Assembly (NCBI GenBank): GCA_934591815.1
Contig: CAKTPV010000009.1
Location: 27,881-91,880, forward strand
Reading direction: 5' to 3'
Source of the DNA: an uncultured Oscillospiraceae bacterium
GTDB lineage: Bacteria > Bacillota > Clostridia > Oscillospirales > Oscillospiraceae
DNA length: 64,000 nt
The notes under the pieces are model-generated. The model worked only from the letters and a program-made list of their open reading frames with translations, ran no database searches and was not told the DNA's origin. The position numbers and the translations under genes were made by a program. Shown here one piece after another: positions 7,673 to 16,375 of this stretch. The stretch's first letter is position 1, and each line of letters opens with the position of its first letter.

Positions 7673-9550
7673 TTACAGCTTGTGTACCCGCAGGGCGCGG
7701 ACGGCGTTGAGCACCGCCAGCACCATGACGCCCACGTCGGCAAAGATGGCGGCCCACATATCCGCCAGACCTACCGCCACCAGCACCAGACACGCGAACT
7801 TGACCACCAGTGCGAATACGATGTTCTGGTACACGATGCCGATGCACTTGCGGGAGATCCTGATGGCCTTGGCGATCTGCATGGGCTCGTCGTCCATCAG
7901 CACGATGTCGGCGGCCTCGATGGCGGCGTCGCTGCCCATGGCGCCCATGGCGATGCCGATGTCGGCGCGGCCCAGCACCGGCGCGTCGTTGATGCCGTCG
8001 CCCACAAAGGCCAGCTTGCCGTGCTGCTGACGCAGCAGCTCCTCCACCTTACCCACCTTGTCGGCGGGCAGCAGGTCGCTGTGTACCTCGTCCACGCCCA
8101 GCTCCGACGCTACGGCGTCGGCCACCTTCTTCACATCGCCGGTGAGCATGACGGTCTTTTCCACACCCGCCTTGTGCAGAGCGGCGATGGCCTCCTTGGC
8201 GTGGGGCTTCACCACGTCGGAGATCACGATATGCCCAGCGTACCGGCCGTCCACCGCCATGTGGATGATGGTGCCGACGCTGCGGCAGTCGTGGTAGGGG
8301 ATGCCCAGCTGCTCCATGAGCTTGCTGTTGCCGGCGGCAACGGATACGCCGTCCACCTTGGCGGTGACGCCGTGGCCGCTGAGCTCCTGTACATCCGTGA
8401 CGCGGCTGCGGTCGATGGGCTTGCCGTAGGCGCGCTGCAAGCTTTTGCTGATGGGATGGGAGGAGGCGCACTCCGCCAGCGCCGCGTATTCCAGCAGCTT
8501 GGCCTCGTCCATCTCATTGTGGTGGACGGCGGTGACCTCAAACACGCCCCGGGTCAGGGTGCCGGTCTTGTCGAACACCACGCACTTCACCTGCGACAGC
8601 GTCTCCAGATAGTTGGAGCCCTTGATGAGGATACCCTCCTTACTGGCGCCGCCGATACCGGCGAAGAAGCTCAGGGGGATGCTGACCACCAGCGCACAGG
8701 GGCAGCTGGTGACGAGGAACGTCAGGGCGCGGTAGACCCACTGCTCCCACTGGCCGTCCATACCGCCCGCCAGCCGGATCACCGGCGGCAGCACCGCCAG
8801 CGCCAACGCGCTGTAACACACGACGGGGGTGTAGATGCGGGCGAACTTGGCGATAAAGTCCTCGGAGCGGGACTTGCGGGAGCTGGAGTTCTCCACCAGC
8901 TCCAGAATTTTGGACACGGTGGACTCGCCGAACACCTTGGTGGTGCGGATCTTCAGAACGCCGGTCATGTTGATGCAGCCGCTGATGACCTCGTCGCCCT
9001 GGTGGGCATCCCGGGGCAGGCTCTCACCGGTGAGGGCGCTGGTATTCAGCGTGGAGCTGCCCTCCGCAACGATGCCGTCAAGGGGGATCTTCTCACCGGG
9101 CTGCACCACGATGACGGTGCCGACGGCCACCTCATCCGGGTCCACCCGCACCAGCTGCCCGTTCTGCTCGATATTGGCGTAGTCGGGACGGATGTCCATC
9201 AGGGCGCTGATGTTCTTGCGGCTCTTGCCTACGGCGTAGCTCTGGAACAGCTCGCCGATCTGGTAGAACAGCATGACGGCGATGGCCTCGTTGTAGTCGC
9301 CGCTTTTCTCATAGATGGCCAGCGCGAAGGCGCCGACGGTGGCCACGGCCATCAGGAAATTCTCGTCGAACACCCGGCCGTTGAGGATACCGCGCCCCGC
9401 CTTCCGCAGAATGTCATAGCCGATGACGGCGTAGACCGCCAGATACAGCGCCAGCCGCAGCCAGCCGGTGACGGGGATCACATACAGCGCCGCCAGCATC
9501 ACCGCCGTGATGATAATGCGTACCAGCATCTTTTTCTGCTTTTTCGTCAT
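7673..9550 (-). CDS. Heavy-metal P1B-type ATPase (Cd/Zn/Pb or Co exporter class)
   Basis: A 625-residue P-type ATPase that pumps a soft divalent metal out of the cell. Visible marks are TGES of the actuator domain, the membrane motif SCPCALV (about residue 281), the phosphorylated Asp in DKTGTLT (about 326), and GDGINDAPVLG near residue 515. A CPC membrane motif with a short N-terminus fits the Zn/Cd/Pb or Cu branches; the ZntA/CadA branch is favoured by the ArsR-type regulator nearby. The N-terminal metal-binding domain is missing from the protein and is instead encoded as a separate 72-residue gene just upstream. The start at 9550 has GAAAGGAG; an upstream extension lacks a ribosome site. 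Confidence 0.92.
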   Translation of the reverse strand: MTKKQKKMLVRIIITAVMLAALYVIPVTGWLRLALYLAVYAVIGYDILRKAGRGILNGRVFDENFLMAVATVGAFALAIYEKSGDYNEAIAVMLFYQIGELFQSYAVGKSRKNISALMDIRPDYANIEQNGQLVRVDPDEVAVGTVIVVQPGEKIPLDGIVAEGSSTLNTSALTGESLPRDAHQGDEVISGCINMTGVLKIRTTKVFGESTVSKILELVENSSSRKSRSEDFIAKFARIYTPVVCYSALALAVLPPVIRLAGGMDGQWEQWVYRALTFLVTSCPCALVVSIPLSFFAGIGGASKEGILIKGSNYLETLSQVKCVVFDKTGTLTRGVFEVTAVHHNEMDEAKLLEYAALAECASSHPISKSLQRAYGKPIDRSRVTDVQELSGHGVTAKVDGVSVAAGNSKLMEQLGIPYHDCRSVGTIIHMAVDGRYAGHIVISDVVKPHAKEAIAALHKAGVEKTVMLTGDVKKVADAVASELGVDEVHSDLLPADKVGKVEELLRQQHGKLAFVGDGINDAPVLGRADIGIAMGAMGSDAAIEAADIVLMDDEPMQIAKAIRISRKCIGIVYQNIVFALVVKFACLVLVAVGLADMWAAIFADVGVMVLAVLNAVRALRVHKL

Positions 9551-9641
9551 GTGTGACCTGCTCCTTTCGTGGTAGGATGCCCGCCCTCCGGGAAAAAACA
9601 CTCCCTCCGCCACGGGGCGCGGGGGATCTTTTCCGGTGGGC

Positions 9642-9860
9642 TTACAGCTCGATCTCGCAGTCAGGCTCCACCTTTTTGCAGGCCCTCAGCACCTTTTTCA
9701 TGACCTGCTTGGGGTCAGCGTCCTCGGCGAACTCAACGATCATCTTCTGGGTCATGAAATTCACCACGGCGGAGGTCACGCCCTCGGTCTTCCCGGCGGC
9801 CTCCTCCATCAGGCTGGCACAGTTGGCGCAGTCCACTTCAATGGCATAGGTCTTTTTCAT
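9642..9860 (-). CDS. Heavy-metal-associated (HMA) domain protein, metallochaperone
   Basis: A free-standing ferredoxin-like HMA domain of 72 residues. It begins MKKTYAIEVDCANCASLMEE; the CxxC loop (DCANC) is the metal ligand site, with the usual GMTCxxC changed to VDCANC. Together with the ATPase that lacks such a domain, it forms a split version of ZntA/CadA: the chaperone probably hands metal to the pump. The ATG at 9860 follows GAAAGGAG; the longer frame from 9884 includes the ribosome site and is rejected. It is the first gene of the operon with the ATPase, divergent from the ArsR-AraC regulator. Confidence 0.9.
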   Translation of the reverse strand: MKKTYAIEVDCANCASLMEEAAGKTEGVTSAVVNFMTQKMIVEFAEDADPKQVMKKVLRACKKVEPDCEIEL

Positions 9861-9890
9861 GGGGGATGCTCCTTTCACACACATAAATCA

Positions 9891-9927
9891 TTAAGCGCTT
9901 GTTTAATTATTATGGCCGTAGTATAAT
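9891..9927 (+). promoter_or_regulatory. Promoter and likely metal-responsive operator between HMA and regulator genes
   Basis: A good sigma-70 promoter for the regulator: TTGTTT (9899-9904), 17-base spacer, TATAAT (9922-9927). The -35 box overlaps an AT-rich imperfect palindrome with TTAA at both ends (9891-9906), the kind of site bound by ArsR/SmtB repressors, placed to control both divergent transcripts. Confidence 0.6.
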
Positions 9928-10016
9928 GCGGACAGACAGGAAAGTCAACGGCTTCGCCGCAGAGATGCCCAAAGCGGCGAAAAGCATTTCCGTTTGGGCG
10001 AAAGGGAGGAACAGCT

Positions 10017-10715
10017 ATGGAGCATACCGGCCTGCCCCACGACCACGGGGAGGAGCAGAACCACACCGCCGCCATGCGGGAGCTGCTCCGCGGCGAGGCG
10101 CATTTCCAGAGCGTCGCGGACATCTTCCGGCAGCTGGGCGACCCCAGCCGCATCCGCATTTTCTGGCTGCTGTGCCACTGCGAGGAGTGCGTGGTGAACA
10201 TCGCAGACATGGTGGAGATGTCCAGCCCCGCCGTGTCCCACCACCTGCGGGTGCTGAAGGACAGCGGCCTGCTGTCCAGCCGCCGGGAGGGGCGGGAGGT
10301 GTACTACCGCGCCGCCGACACGACCCAGAGCCGCTTGCTCCACGAGATGATCGAGCAGGTGATGGACGTGGCGTGTCCCCAGTGGCGGGAGGAGGCGGAG
10401 CAGGTGAAGATCATCCGGGAGATCCACGACCACCTGACCGAGCATATGGAGCAGCGGGTGACCATCGAGGAGCTGGCCCGGCAGTACCTCATCAACCCCA
10501 CCACGCTGAAAACCGTGTTCAAGGAGGTCTATGGCAGCTCGCTGGCGGCTCACATGAAGGAGCACCGCATGGAAAAGGCGGCGGCGCTGCTGCGGGAGAC
10601 GGACCTGAGCGTGGCGGAGATCGCCGGACAGGTGGGCTACGAGAGCCAGAGCAAGTTCACGGCGGCCTTCAAGGAGCAGTTCGGCCAGCTCCCCACGGCC
10701 TACCGGCGCACATGA
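10017..10715 (+). CDS. ArsR/SmtB repressor fused to an AraC-type helix-turn-helix
   Basis: A 232-residue two-domain regulator. Residues 25-105 are an ArsR/SmtB winged helix, with the metal-site segment LLCHCEEC (Cys 53, 55, 58) placed like the CadC alpha-3 site, and the recognition helix SSPAVSHHLRVLK. Residues 130-232 are an AraC-type double helix-turn-helix (TIEELARQYLINPTTLKTVFKEVYG and SVAEIAGQVGYESQSKFTAAFK). A His-rich N-terminus (HDHGEEQNH) may add ligands. ArsR proteins leave DNA when metal binds, whereas AraC domains usually activate, so the fusion could repress and activate from one protein. It faces the HMA-ATPase operon and very likely controls it. ATG 10017 has GGGAGGA. Confidence 0.9.
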   Translation: MEHTGLPHDHGEEQNHTAAMRELLRGEAHFQSVADIFRQLGDPSRIRIFWLLCHCEECVVNIADMVEMSSPAVSHHLRVLKDSGLLSSRREGREVYYRAADTTQSRLLHEMIEQVMDVACPQWREEAEQVKIIREIHDHLTEHMEQRVTIEELARQYLINPTTLKTVFKEVYGSSLAAHMKEHRMEKAAALLRETDLSVAEIAGQVGYESQSKFTAAFKEQFGQLPTAYRRT

Positions 10716-10718
10716 AAA

Positions 10719-10748
10719 AAGGGACGGACGCAGCTGCGTCCGTCCCTT
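10719..10748. terminator. Bidirectional terminator between regulator and selD
   Basis: Perfect 15-bp inverted repeat with no spacer (an AGCT turn), A-rich on the left and T-rich on the right. It serves both converging genes. Confidence 0.85.
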
Positions 10749-10751
10749 CCT

Positions 10752-11789
10752 TTATTCCAAGATGATCCAGTTGTCCTGCTTCTCCGTGACGTAGCCCACG
10801 GCGGCCGCGGCGGGGATGGTGTCCCGCAGCTCCCGCAGGCAGGTCTCTGCGTCCTCCTCCGCCACGGCCATGAGAAGGCCGCCGCTGGTCTGGGGGTCAT
10901 ACAGCAGATCCTGCATGGTGCGGCTGACGCTGCCATGGACGGTGACACCCGCTTCGGCGTATGCCCGGTTGCGGTAGGCGCCGGCGGGGAGGAGTCCCAT
11001 GCGCGCCGGCTCCCATGCCTCCGGATGATAGGGGACGTCCGCCGTCCGGATGTGGACGGTGCAGCCGCTGCCCTGCGCCATCTCGAAGCTGTGTCCCAGC
11101 AGGGCGAAGCCCGTCACGTCCGTGCAGCTATGGACGCGGTATTTCACCATGATGTCCCGCGCCGCCTTATTCAGCGTGGCCATCTGGCGGTAGATGCGCT
11201 CCATCACCGCGCCGTCCGCCAGCCCTGCCTTGGCGGCGGTGGTCAACACGCCCACGCCCAGCGGCTTTGTCAGCAGCAGCACGTCGCCGGGGCGTGCGCC
11301 GCTGTTGGTCAGGATCTTCTTCGGGTGGACGAAGCCGGACACCGCCAGCCCATAGATCGGCTCCGCACCGTGGATGGTGTGGCCGCCGGTGATGATGGCG
11401 CCGGCCTCATACGCCTTGTCGTAGCCGCCCCGCAGCAGCTCCTGCACCATTTCCCGGGGCATGGACTCCGGCAGGCACAGGATGTTCAGCGCCAGCTTGG
11501 GCTCGCCGCCCATGGCGTACACGTCGCTGATGGCGTTGGCGGCGGCGATCTGCCCGTACAGGAAGGGGTCGTCCACGATGGGCGGGAAGAAGTCGGTGGT
11601 CTGCACCAGCGCCGTGTTCTCGTCCAGATAGTAGACGCTGGCGTCGTCGGAGCGGTCATAGCCCACCAACAGACGGGGGTCGCTGTGGGTGCGAAAGCCC
11701 TCCAACAGCTGCACCAGTGTACCGGCGCCTACCTTGGCGCCGCAGCCGGCGCAGGACGCCAGCTTTGTCAGTTTGATATCCGTTTCCAT
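10752..11789 (-). CDS. selD: Selenide, water dikinase (selenophosphate synthase)
   Basis: A 345-residue enzyme making selenophosphate from selenide and ATP, the selenium donor for selenocysteine and selenouridine. The active-site segment is ASCAGCGAK: Cys16 aligns with the catalytic Cys17 of E. coli SelD and Lys19 with its Lys20. Many clostridial SelD proteins have selenocysteine here, but this one has cysteine. The glycine-rich ATP site DVYAMGGEP and the segment TGGHTI are also present. No selA, selB or tRNA-Sec lies in the window, so the use of selenium must be judged from elsewhere in the genome. Start ATG 11789 has GGAGAGG upstream. Confidence 0.95.
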   Translation of the reverse strand: METDIKLTKLASCAGCGAKVGAGTLVQLLEGFRTHSDPRLLVGYDRSDDASVYYLDENTALVQTTDFFPPIVDDPFLYGQIAAANAISDVYAMGGEPKLALNILCLPESMPREMVQELLRGGYDKAYEAGAIITGGHTIHGAEPIYGLAVSGFVHPKKILTNSGARPGDVLLLTKPLGVGVLTTAAKAGLADGAVMERIYRQMATLNKAARDIMVKYRVHSCTDVTGFALLGHSFEMAQGSGCTVHIRTADVPYHPEAWEPARMGLLPAGAYRNRAYAEAGVTVHGSVSRTMQDLLYDPQTSGGLLMAVAEEDAETCLRELRDTIPAAAAVGYVTEKQDNWIILE

Positions 11790-11944
11790 GACTGCCCCTC
11801 TCCTTTGCGGGCGCGCTGCACCGGCGGGAACGCCGCGCAGCCGCTTTTATAATAATGTGTCTTTATCCTACCACCGAAAGAGGGGGAAGTCCACCGCAAA
11901 TTGGGGTGACGCCGCAAAACGGCCGGTTTTTCGCCGCCGCACAC

Positions 11945-11973
11945 TTGCGCGGCGGCGGCAGATATTTTATAAT
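11945..11973 (+). promoter_or_regulatory. Promoter of the MBL-fold hydrolase
   Basis: TTGCGC (11945-11950), 17-base spacer, TATAAT (11968-11973), ending 30 bases before the start codon. Confidence 0.6.
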
Positions 11974-12003
11974 AAGGAAAACATACGGCAGGAGGGTCTT
12001 GTG

Positions 12004-12882
12004 ATGTACGAGCTAATTCAGGTATCCGGCAGCAGCTATTATGTGCAGAGTCCCGCCAAGATCGGTCTTGTGCGGCTGAACGACACGGACGTGTGCCTCA
12101 TCGACAGCGGCAGCGACAAGGACGCCGGCCGCAAGGCCCGGCAGCTCATGGAGAAAAACGGCTGGCACTTGACCGCCATCTACAATACCCACTCCCACGC
12201 CGACCATATCGGCGGGAACCGGTATCTCCAGAGCCAGACGGGGTGCAGGCTCTATGCCCCCGGCGCGGAGTGCGCCGTTACCCGCCACACGGTGCTGGAG
12301 CCGTCCATGCTGTACGGCGGCTGCCCGCCCAGGGAGCTGCGCCACAAGTTCCTCATGGCGCAGGAGAGCGACGCGGCCTATCTGACGGCGGACGTGCTGC
12401 CGGAGGGCTTCCAGCTGCTGCCGCTGCCCGGCCATTGTATGGACATGGTGGGCTTTCGGACGGCGGACGACGTGGTGTATCTGGCGGACTGCGTATCCAG
12501 CCGGGAGACGCTGGAGAAGTACCGCATCGGCTACATCTACGATGTGGGCGCGTACCTTGCCACGCTGGAGACGGTCAAGACCATGACCGCCAAGGCGTTC
12601 GTCCCCGCCCACGCGGAGGTGACGGAGGACATCGCGCCGCTGGCCCAGTACAACATCGACACGGTGCAGGAGGTGGGCGGCGCCATCACGGCGCTGTGCG
12701 CCGCGCCGCAGACCTTTGAGGAGCTGCTGAAGGCGCTGTTTGACCGGTACGGCATGGTCATGACCTTTGAGCAGTACGCGCTGGTGGGCGCTACGGTGCG
12801 CTCCTATCTGACATGGCTGAAAGAGACGGGGCGCGTGACGGCGGAGTTTGCCGATAACCGGATGCTGTGGCGGCGGGTATGA
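12004..12882 (+). CDS. Metallo-beta-lactamase-fold hydrolase
   Basis: A 292-residue protein of the MBL-fold hydrolase group. The zinc site motif THSHADH is at about residues 62-68, further ligands are seen in LPLPGHCMDMVGF (His) and YLADC (Asp), and a third His in FVPAHAEV. Residues past 210 form an extra C-terminal helical region ending in a winged-helix-like segment (YGMVMTFEQYALVGATVRSYL). Such proteins include glyoxalase II-like enzymes and nucleases; the substrate here cannot be read from sequence. AGGAGGG precedes both a GTG at 12001 and the ATG at 12004; the ATG is preferred. It is a single-gene unit converging on the iron ABC genes with no clear terminator between. Confidence 0.85.
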   Translation: MYELIQVSGSSYYVQSPAKIGLVRLNDTDVCLIDSGSDKDAGRKARQLMEKNGWHLTAIYNTHSHADHIGGNRYLQSQTGCRLYAPGAECAVTRHTVLEPSMLYGGCPPRELRHKFLMAQESDAAYLTADVLPEGFQLLPLPGHCMDMVGFRTADDVVYLADCVSSRETLEKYRIGYIYDVGAYLATLETVKTMTAKAFVPAHAEVTEDIAPLAQYNIDTVQEVGGAITALCAAPQTFEELLKALFDRYGMVMTFEQYALVGATVRSYLTWLKETGRVTAEFADNRMLWRRV

Positions 12883-12886
12883 GTCG

Positions 12887-13651
12887 TCAGTCGGCGGGGC
12901 TGTGCAGGACGACCCGTGTGCCGTCCACCTCCCGCAGGCGCAGCGCCGCCCCGAACACGTCGCAGAGCATATCCTCCGTGACGGCGTCCCGGGTGACGGC
13001 GTAGCGGATGACACCATCCTTCAAAAAGAAAAACCGATCCCCGAAGGCGAGGGCCTGATTCAGGTCATGCAGCGAGCTCAGGACGGCAATGCGCCGCTCC
13101 TGAGCCGCTTTTTTTGCCTCGCGCATCAGCAGATGCTCATTGGAAACGTCCAGATTGCCGGTGGGCTCGTCCAGCACCAGCAGCCGCGGCTCCTGCGCCA
13201 GCGCCCGGGCGATGGCTACCTTCTGCCGCTCGCCGCCGGACAGCTCCGCCACGCTGCGCGCTGCCAGCGGGGCAAGCCCCATATCCTCCAGCACACGCGC
13301 GGCGGCGGCGCGGTCTGCCGGCCCGGCCTGTAAGCCGAAGCGGGACAGCCGTCCCAGCAGCACGGAGTCGAACACCGTCAGCTCCCCGAACCGGATATCC
13401 TGCGGCACATAGGCGATATACTGCGCCCGGCGGCGGCGGGACAGGGCGGTCAGCTCCTGCCCATCGAAGCGGACGGAGCCGGAGTCTGGTGTGCAGATGC
13501 CCAGCAGGTTCTTGAACAGCGTGGTCTTGCCGGAGCCGTTGCAGCCCAGCAGGATACCGATCTCGCCGCTTTCCAGCGTCAGATCCACGCCCCGCAGCAC
13601 CGGGGCGCTGCGGCGGCTGTATCGATAGGTCAGATGCTCCACGGTCAGCAT
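12887..13651 (-). CDS. ABC transporter ATPase, iron-siderophore/cobalamin type (FepC-like)
   Basis: A 254-residue nucleotide-binding subunit. It has Walker [10 protein letters not shown], signature [15 protein letters not shown], Walker [13 protein letters not shown] and the H-loop SLHDLNQA. The last element and the sequence order match the FecE/FepC/BtuD group that drives iron-complex or cobalamin import. Its start codon overlaps the end of the permease gene by seven bases (ATGCTGA), so the two are co-translated. No binding protein is encoded in this operon; the lone lipoprotein at 2719-3894 is a candidate. Confidence 0.92.
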   Translation of the reverse strand: MLTVEHLTYRYSRRSAPVLRGVDLTLESGEIGILLGCNGSGKTTLFKNLLGICTPDSGSVRFDGQELTALSRRRRAQYIAYVPQDIRFGELTVFDSVLLGRLSRFGLQAGPADRAAAARVLEDMGLAPLAARSVAELSGGERQKVAIARALAQEPRLLVLDEPTGNLDVSNEHLLMREAKKAAQERRIAVLSSLHDLNQALAFGDRFFFLKDGVIRYAVTRDAVTEDMLCDVFGAALRLREVDGTRVVLHSPAD

Positions 13652-14703
13652 GGCGTCGCCTCCCTTCGGGCAAAGATAATGGTCAGGAAAAACGGCGCGC
13701 CCAGCAGGGAGGTGATAGCGCCCACCGGCAGCGCCGAGCCGCTGCCCAGACTGCGGGACAGCAGATCCGCCAGCAGCAGCAACAGGCTGCCGCTGAGGGC
13801 GGAGGCGGGGATGGACCAGCGGTGATCCTGCCCCATGAGACGCTTGACGGTATGGGGGCAGATGATGCCCACAAAGCCGATGATGCCCAGAAACGACACG
13901 CACACCGCCGTCATGACGGAGGCGGTCAGCAGCGATACGAACCGCAGCAGCGCTACGTTGACGCCCAGCGTGCCGGCGGTGTCACCGCCGCTGAGCAGGG
14001 CGTTGTAGCGCCACGCCAGCAGCATGAAGAAGACCGTACCGGCCGCCACCACCGCCAGCATGATCCAGTCCGTGCGGTAGGTGGCGCGGCCCAGATCGCC
14101 GAAGCTCCAGATCACCGCCGCCGACAGCCCCACGTCCGTGGCGTAGAATTGCAGGACAGTGGTGGCCGCCGTCCACATGGCGCCTACGGCGATACCGGCC
14201 AGCACCACCACGTTGGGGGAGAAGGACCGCAGGCGGCACAGCCCCAAGATCAGCAGGATGGACGCGGCGGCGAACAGAAACGCCAGCAGCGACGTGGCGA
14301 AGGGGCTGACGCCCACCCCGTAGTTGGACAGATTGTTGCCGGTGGAGAGAAAGCCGCCGGAGAAGGCGATGATGGACAGATTGGCGCCGAACACCGCCGC
14401 ATTGGACACACCCAGCGTAGACGGGGAGGCCATAGCGTTGCCCAGCGTGGTCTGCATGACGAGACCCGACACGGACAGCCCCGCCCCGGCGATCAGCGCC
14501 GCCAGCAGACGGGGGATGCGGATGTTCCAGATGATCCGCGCCGCCGCACCGTCGACCCGGCCCAGCAGGGCGTCGAAGCACTCTGCCACGGTCATGTGGG
14601 ACGAGCCCACCAGCACGCAGGCGAAGGCGGCCAGCACCACCGCGACAGCCAATATGACGAGCACCGCCGTGTTTTTCCGCGTGCGCGAGGTCTGTCCGTC
14701 CAT
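13645..14703 (-). CDS. FecCD-family ABC permease, iron-siderophore/cobalamin type
   Basis: A 352-residue permease with about ten hydrophobic helices. The BtuC/FecCD marks are [19 protein letters not shown] near the start, [18 protein letters not shown] in the second helix pair, and [15 protein letters not shown] before the last helices, the loop that contacts the ATPase. The ATG at 14703 follows GGAGG at eight bases; an upstream Met in the same frame lacks one. It pairs with the overlapping ATPase gene downstream. It imports an iron chelate, haem or corrinoid; the cargo cannot be told from sequence. Confidence 0.93.
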   Translation of the reverse strand: MDGQTSRTRKNTAVLVILAVAVVLAAFACVLVGSSHMTVAECFDALLGRVDGAAARIIWNIRIPRLLAALIAGAGLSVSGLVMQTTLGNAMASPSTLGVSNAAVFGANLSIIAFSGGFLSTGNNLSNYGVGVSPFATSLLAFLFAAASILLILGLCRLRSFSPNVVVLAGIAVGAMWTAATTVLQFYATDVGLSAAVIWSFGDLGRATYRTDWIMLAVVAAGTVFFMLLAWRYNALLSGGDTAGTLGVNVALLRFVSLLTASVMTAVCVSFLGIIGFVGIICPHTVKRLMGQDHRWSIPASALSGSLLLLLADLLSRSLGSGSALPVGAITSLLGAPFFLTIIFARREATPC

Positions 14704-14736
14704 ATGCGCCCTCCACCATACTATAAAAGATAAAAT

Positions 14737-14765
14737 ATTATACAGCGAACGAGAATTTCGCACAA
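14737..14765 (-). promoter_or_regulatory. Promoter of the FecCD-type permease operon
   Basis: On the minus strand: TTGTGC (14765-14760), 17-base spacer, TATAAT (14742-14737), 34 bases before the start codon. No clear Fur or DtxR box was found by eye. Confidence 0.6.
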
Positions 14766-14876
14766 GGGGGTAGGGGGGATGACAGACAGGTATCGTGTAT
14801 TCTGCCCATTGACATTTTGCACATTCAGGGATAATATACGCTTTCTGGAAAGAAAACTGTGGTGGAGGCGCTGCTT

Positions 14877-16343
14877 ATGGCTGAAAAAAAGACAAATATC
14901 CAACTTTTCCGCCCGTTGGATCTGACGCAGGGCTCCTGCTGGAAGACCATCCTGATCTTCTCGCTGCCGGTGATCCTGTCCTATCTGCTCCAGCAGGTCT
15001 ATTCCATCAGCGACGCGGCCATCGTAGGGCAGACGCTGACGGCGCAGGAGGTGGCGGGCGTCAACGATACGAACGCGCTGGTGTTTATCTTCCTGCAATT
15101 CGCCTTCGGCGTCAGCGCCGGGTTCTGCGTGGTGACCTCCTGTCATGTGGGCGCACAGAACAACGCCGGCGTCCGCCGAAGCCTTGCCACCCAGATCATC
15201 CTGTCCGCCGCACTGACGGTGATCTTGACGACGCTGGCGCTGCTCCTGCTGAACCCCATGCTGGCGTGGATCAACGTGACGCCGAAGGATGCGGAGATCT
15301 ACCGCGCCGCCTACACCTACTGCTTTATCATCTTCGTAGGCATCGGCGCGCAGCTGTTCTACAACTTCATATGCTCCTTTCTGCGCAGCATGGGCGATTC
15401 CGTGACGCCGCTGCTGTTCCTGCTGTTTTCCACCCTGCTGAACGTGGGGCTGGACCTGCTGTTCATCCTGAAATTCCACTGGGGCGTGGCGGGCGCGGCG
15501 GCTGCCACCGTATCCGCCCAGCTCATCAGCACGGCGGCCTGCTTCTGCTACGCCTTTGCCCGCTATCCGGAGATCCGCCTGAAGCGGGAGGACTGGCGCA
15601 TCACAATGTACGATGTGCGCCGCCATGTGAGCCGGGGCATCCCGCTGGGACTGCAATTCTCCGTGCTGGCCATCGGCATCATCGTCATGCAGAGCGTGGT
15701 GGTGAAATTCGATATGCTGGACGGGCGCATGGTGTCCAGCGCCGCCCAGAACGGCTTCGGCGCGGCCAATAAGCTGTCCAACCTGATGATGACGCCCATG
15801 AACGCGCTGGGTACGGCCATGACCAGCTTTACCGCCCAGAATCTGGGGGCGGGGCGGTATGACCGCATCAGGAAGGGTACGCTTCAGTGCATGATCGTCA
15901 TGGGCGTGATTGTGCTGTGCGGCGTGGGCCTTGGTATGCTGCTGACCGTCAACGACCTCTACTTCCGTGTGTTCCTCAGCGCAGATAAGGTGACGGCGGA
16001 GACGGTGCGCTTCGGCAATGCGCTCCTCTATGTGGACTTTGCCATGTACCCGTTTTTGGGCGGCGTTTTCCTCATCCGCAACTGCGTACAGGGCATCGGG
16101 CGGCCCTCCTTTGTGCTGGGCGCCGGTGCGGCGGAGCTGGTGGCGCGGATCGCCGTATGTCTGCTGCTGCCCGCCGCTGTGGCAGGCGGCACCGTCAGCG
16201 CCTCCGCACCTCCGCTGGCGTTCTACACGCTGTGCGCCGCCGATCCCATGGCGTGGATCGCCGCCGACGCGGTGCTGTGTGTGCCGCTGATCCGCAACAT
16301 CATGCGGATGGACTACCGCTATCTGCGGAGCGGTCAGGCATAA
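14877..16343 (+). CDS. MATE-family efflux transporter
   Basis: A 488-residue multidrug and toxin extrusion protein with about twelve helices. The MATE signature near the start is LTQGSCWKTILIFSLPVILSY followed by QQVYSISDAAIVGQ; the second half repeats the fold (ANKLSNLMMTPMNALGTAMTSFTAQNLGAG). Such proteins expel cationic compounds in exchange for Na+ or H+. ATG 14877 follows GGAGG by nine bases; earlier GTG codons sit inside the ribosome site. It stands alone between the FecCD promoter and a terminator. It is one of three intact MATE genes here, the others at 30968 and 56464. Confidence 0.93.
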   Translation: MAEKKTNIQLFRPLDLTQGSCWKTILIFSLPVILSYLLQQVYSISDAAIVGQTLTAQEVAGVNDTNALVFIFLQFAFGVSAGFCVVTSCHVGAQNNAGVRRSLATQIILSAALTVILTTLALLLLNPMLAWINVTPKDAEIYRAAYTYCFIIFVGIGAQLFYNFICSFLRSMGDSVTPLLFLLFSTLLNVGLDLLFILKFHWGVAGAAAATVSAQLISTAACFCYAFARYPEIRLKREDWRITMYDVRRHVSRGIPLGLQFSVLAIGIIVMQSVVVKFDMLDGRMVSSAAQNGFGAANKLSNLMMTPMNALGTAMTSFTAQNLGAGRYDRIRKGTLQCMIVMGVIVLCGVGLGMLLTVNDLYFRVFLSADKVTAETVRFGNALLYVDFAMYPFLGGVFLIRNCVQGIGRPSFVLGAGAAELVARIAVCLLLPAAVAGGTVSASAPPLAFYTLCAADPMAWIAADAVLCVPLIRNIMRMDYRYLRSGQA

Positions 16344-16344
16344 G

Positions 16345-16372
16345 AAAAGAGACGGCGAGAGCCGTCTCTTTT
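16345..16372. terminator. Bidirectional terminator between MATE gene and hcp
   Basis: Perfect 12-bp stem (16345-16356 with 16361-16372), GAGA loop, A and T runs on both sides; both converging genes end within a few bases. Confidence 0.88.
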
Positions 16373-16375
16373 TCT

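Noticed and set aside
6682..7743. Longer start of the DUF11 protein at 7743
   Set aside because: The extra 69 residues have no ribosome site, cross the leader hairpin and terminator of the next gene, and look non-coding.
10752..11789. SelD as a selenoprotein
   Set aside because: The catalytic position is encoded as cysteine and the frame has no internal TGA.
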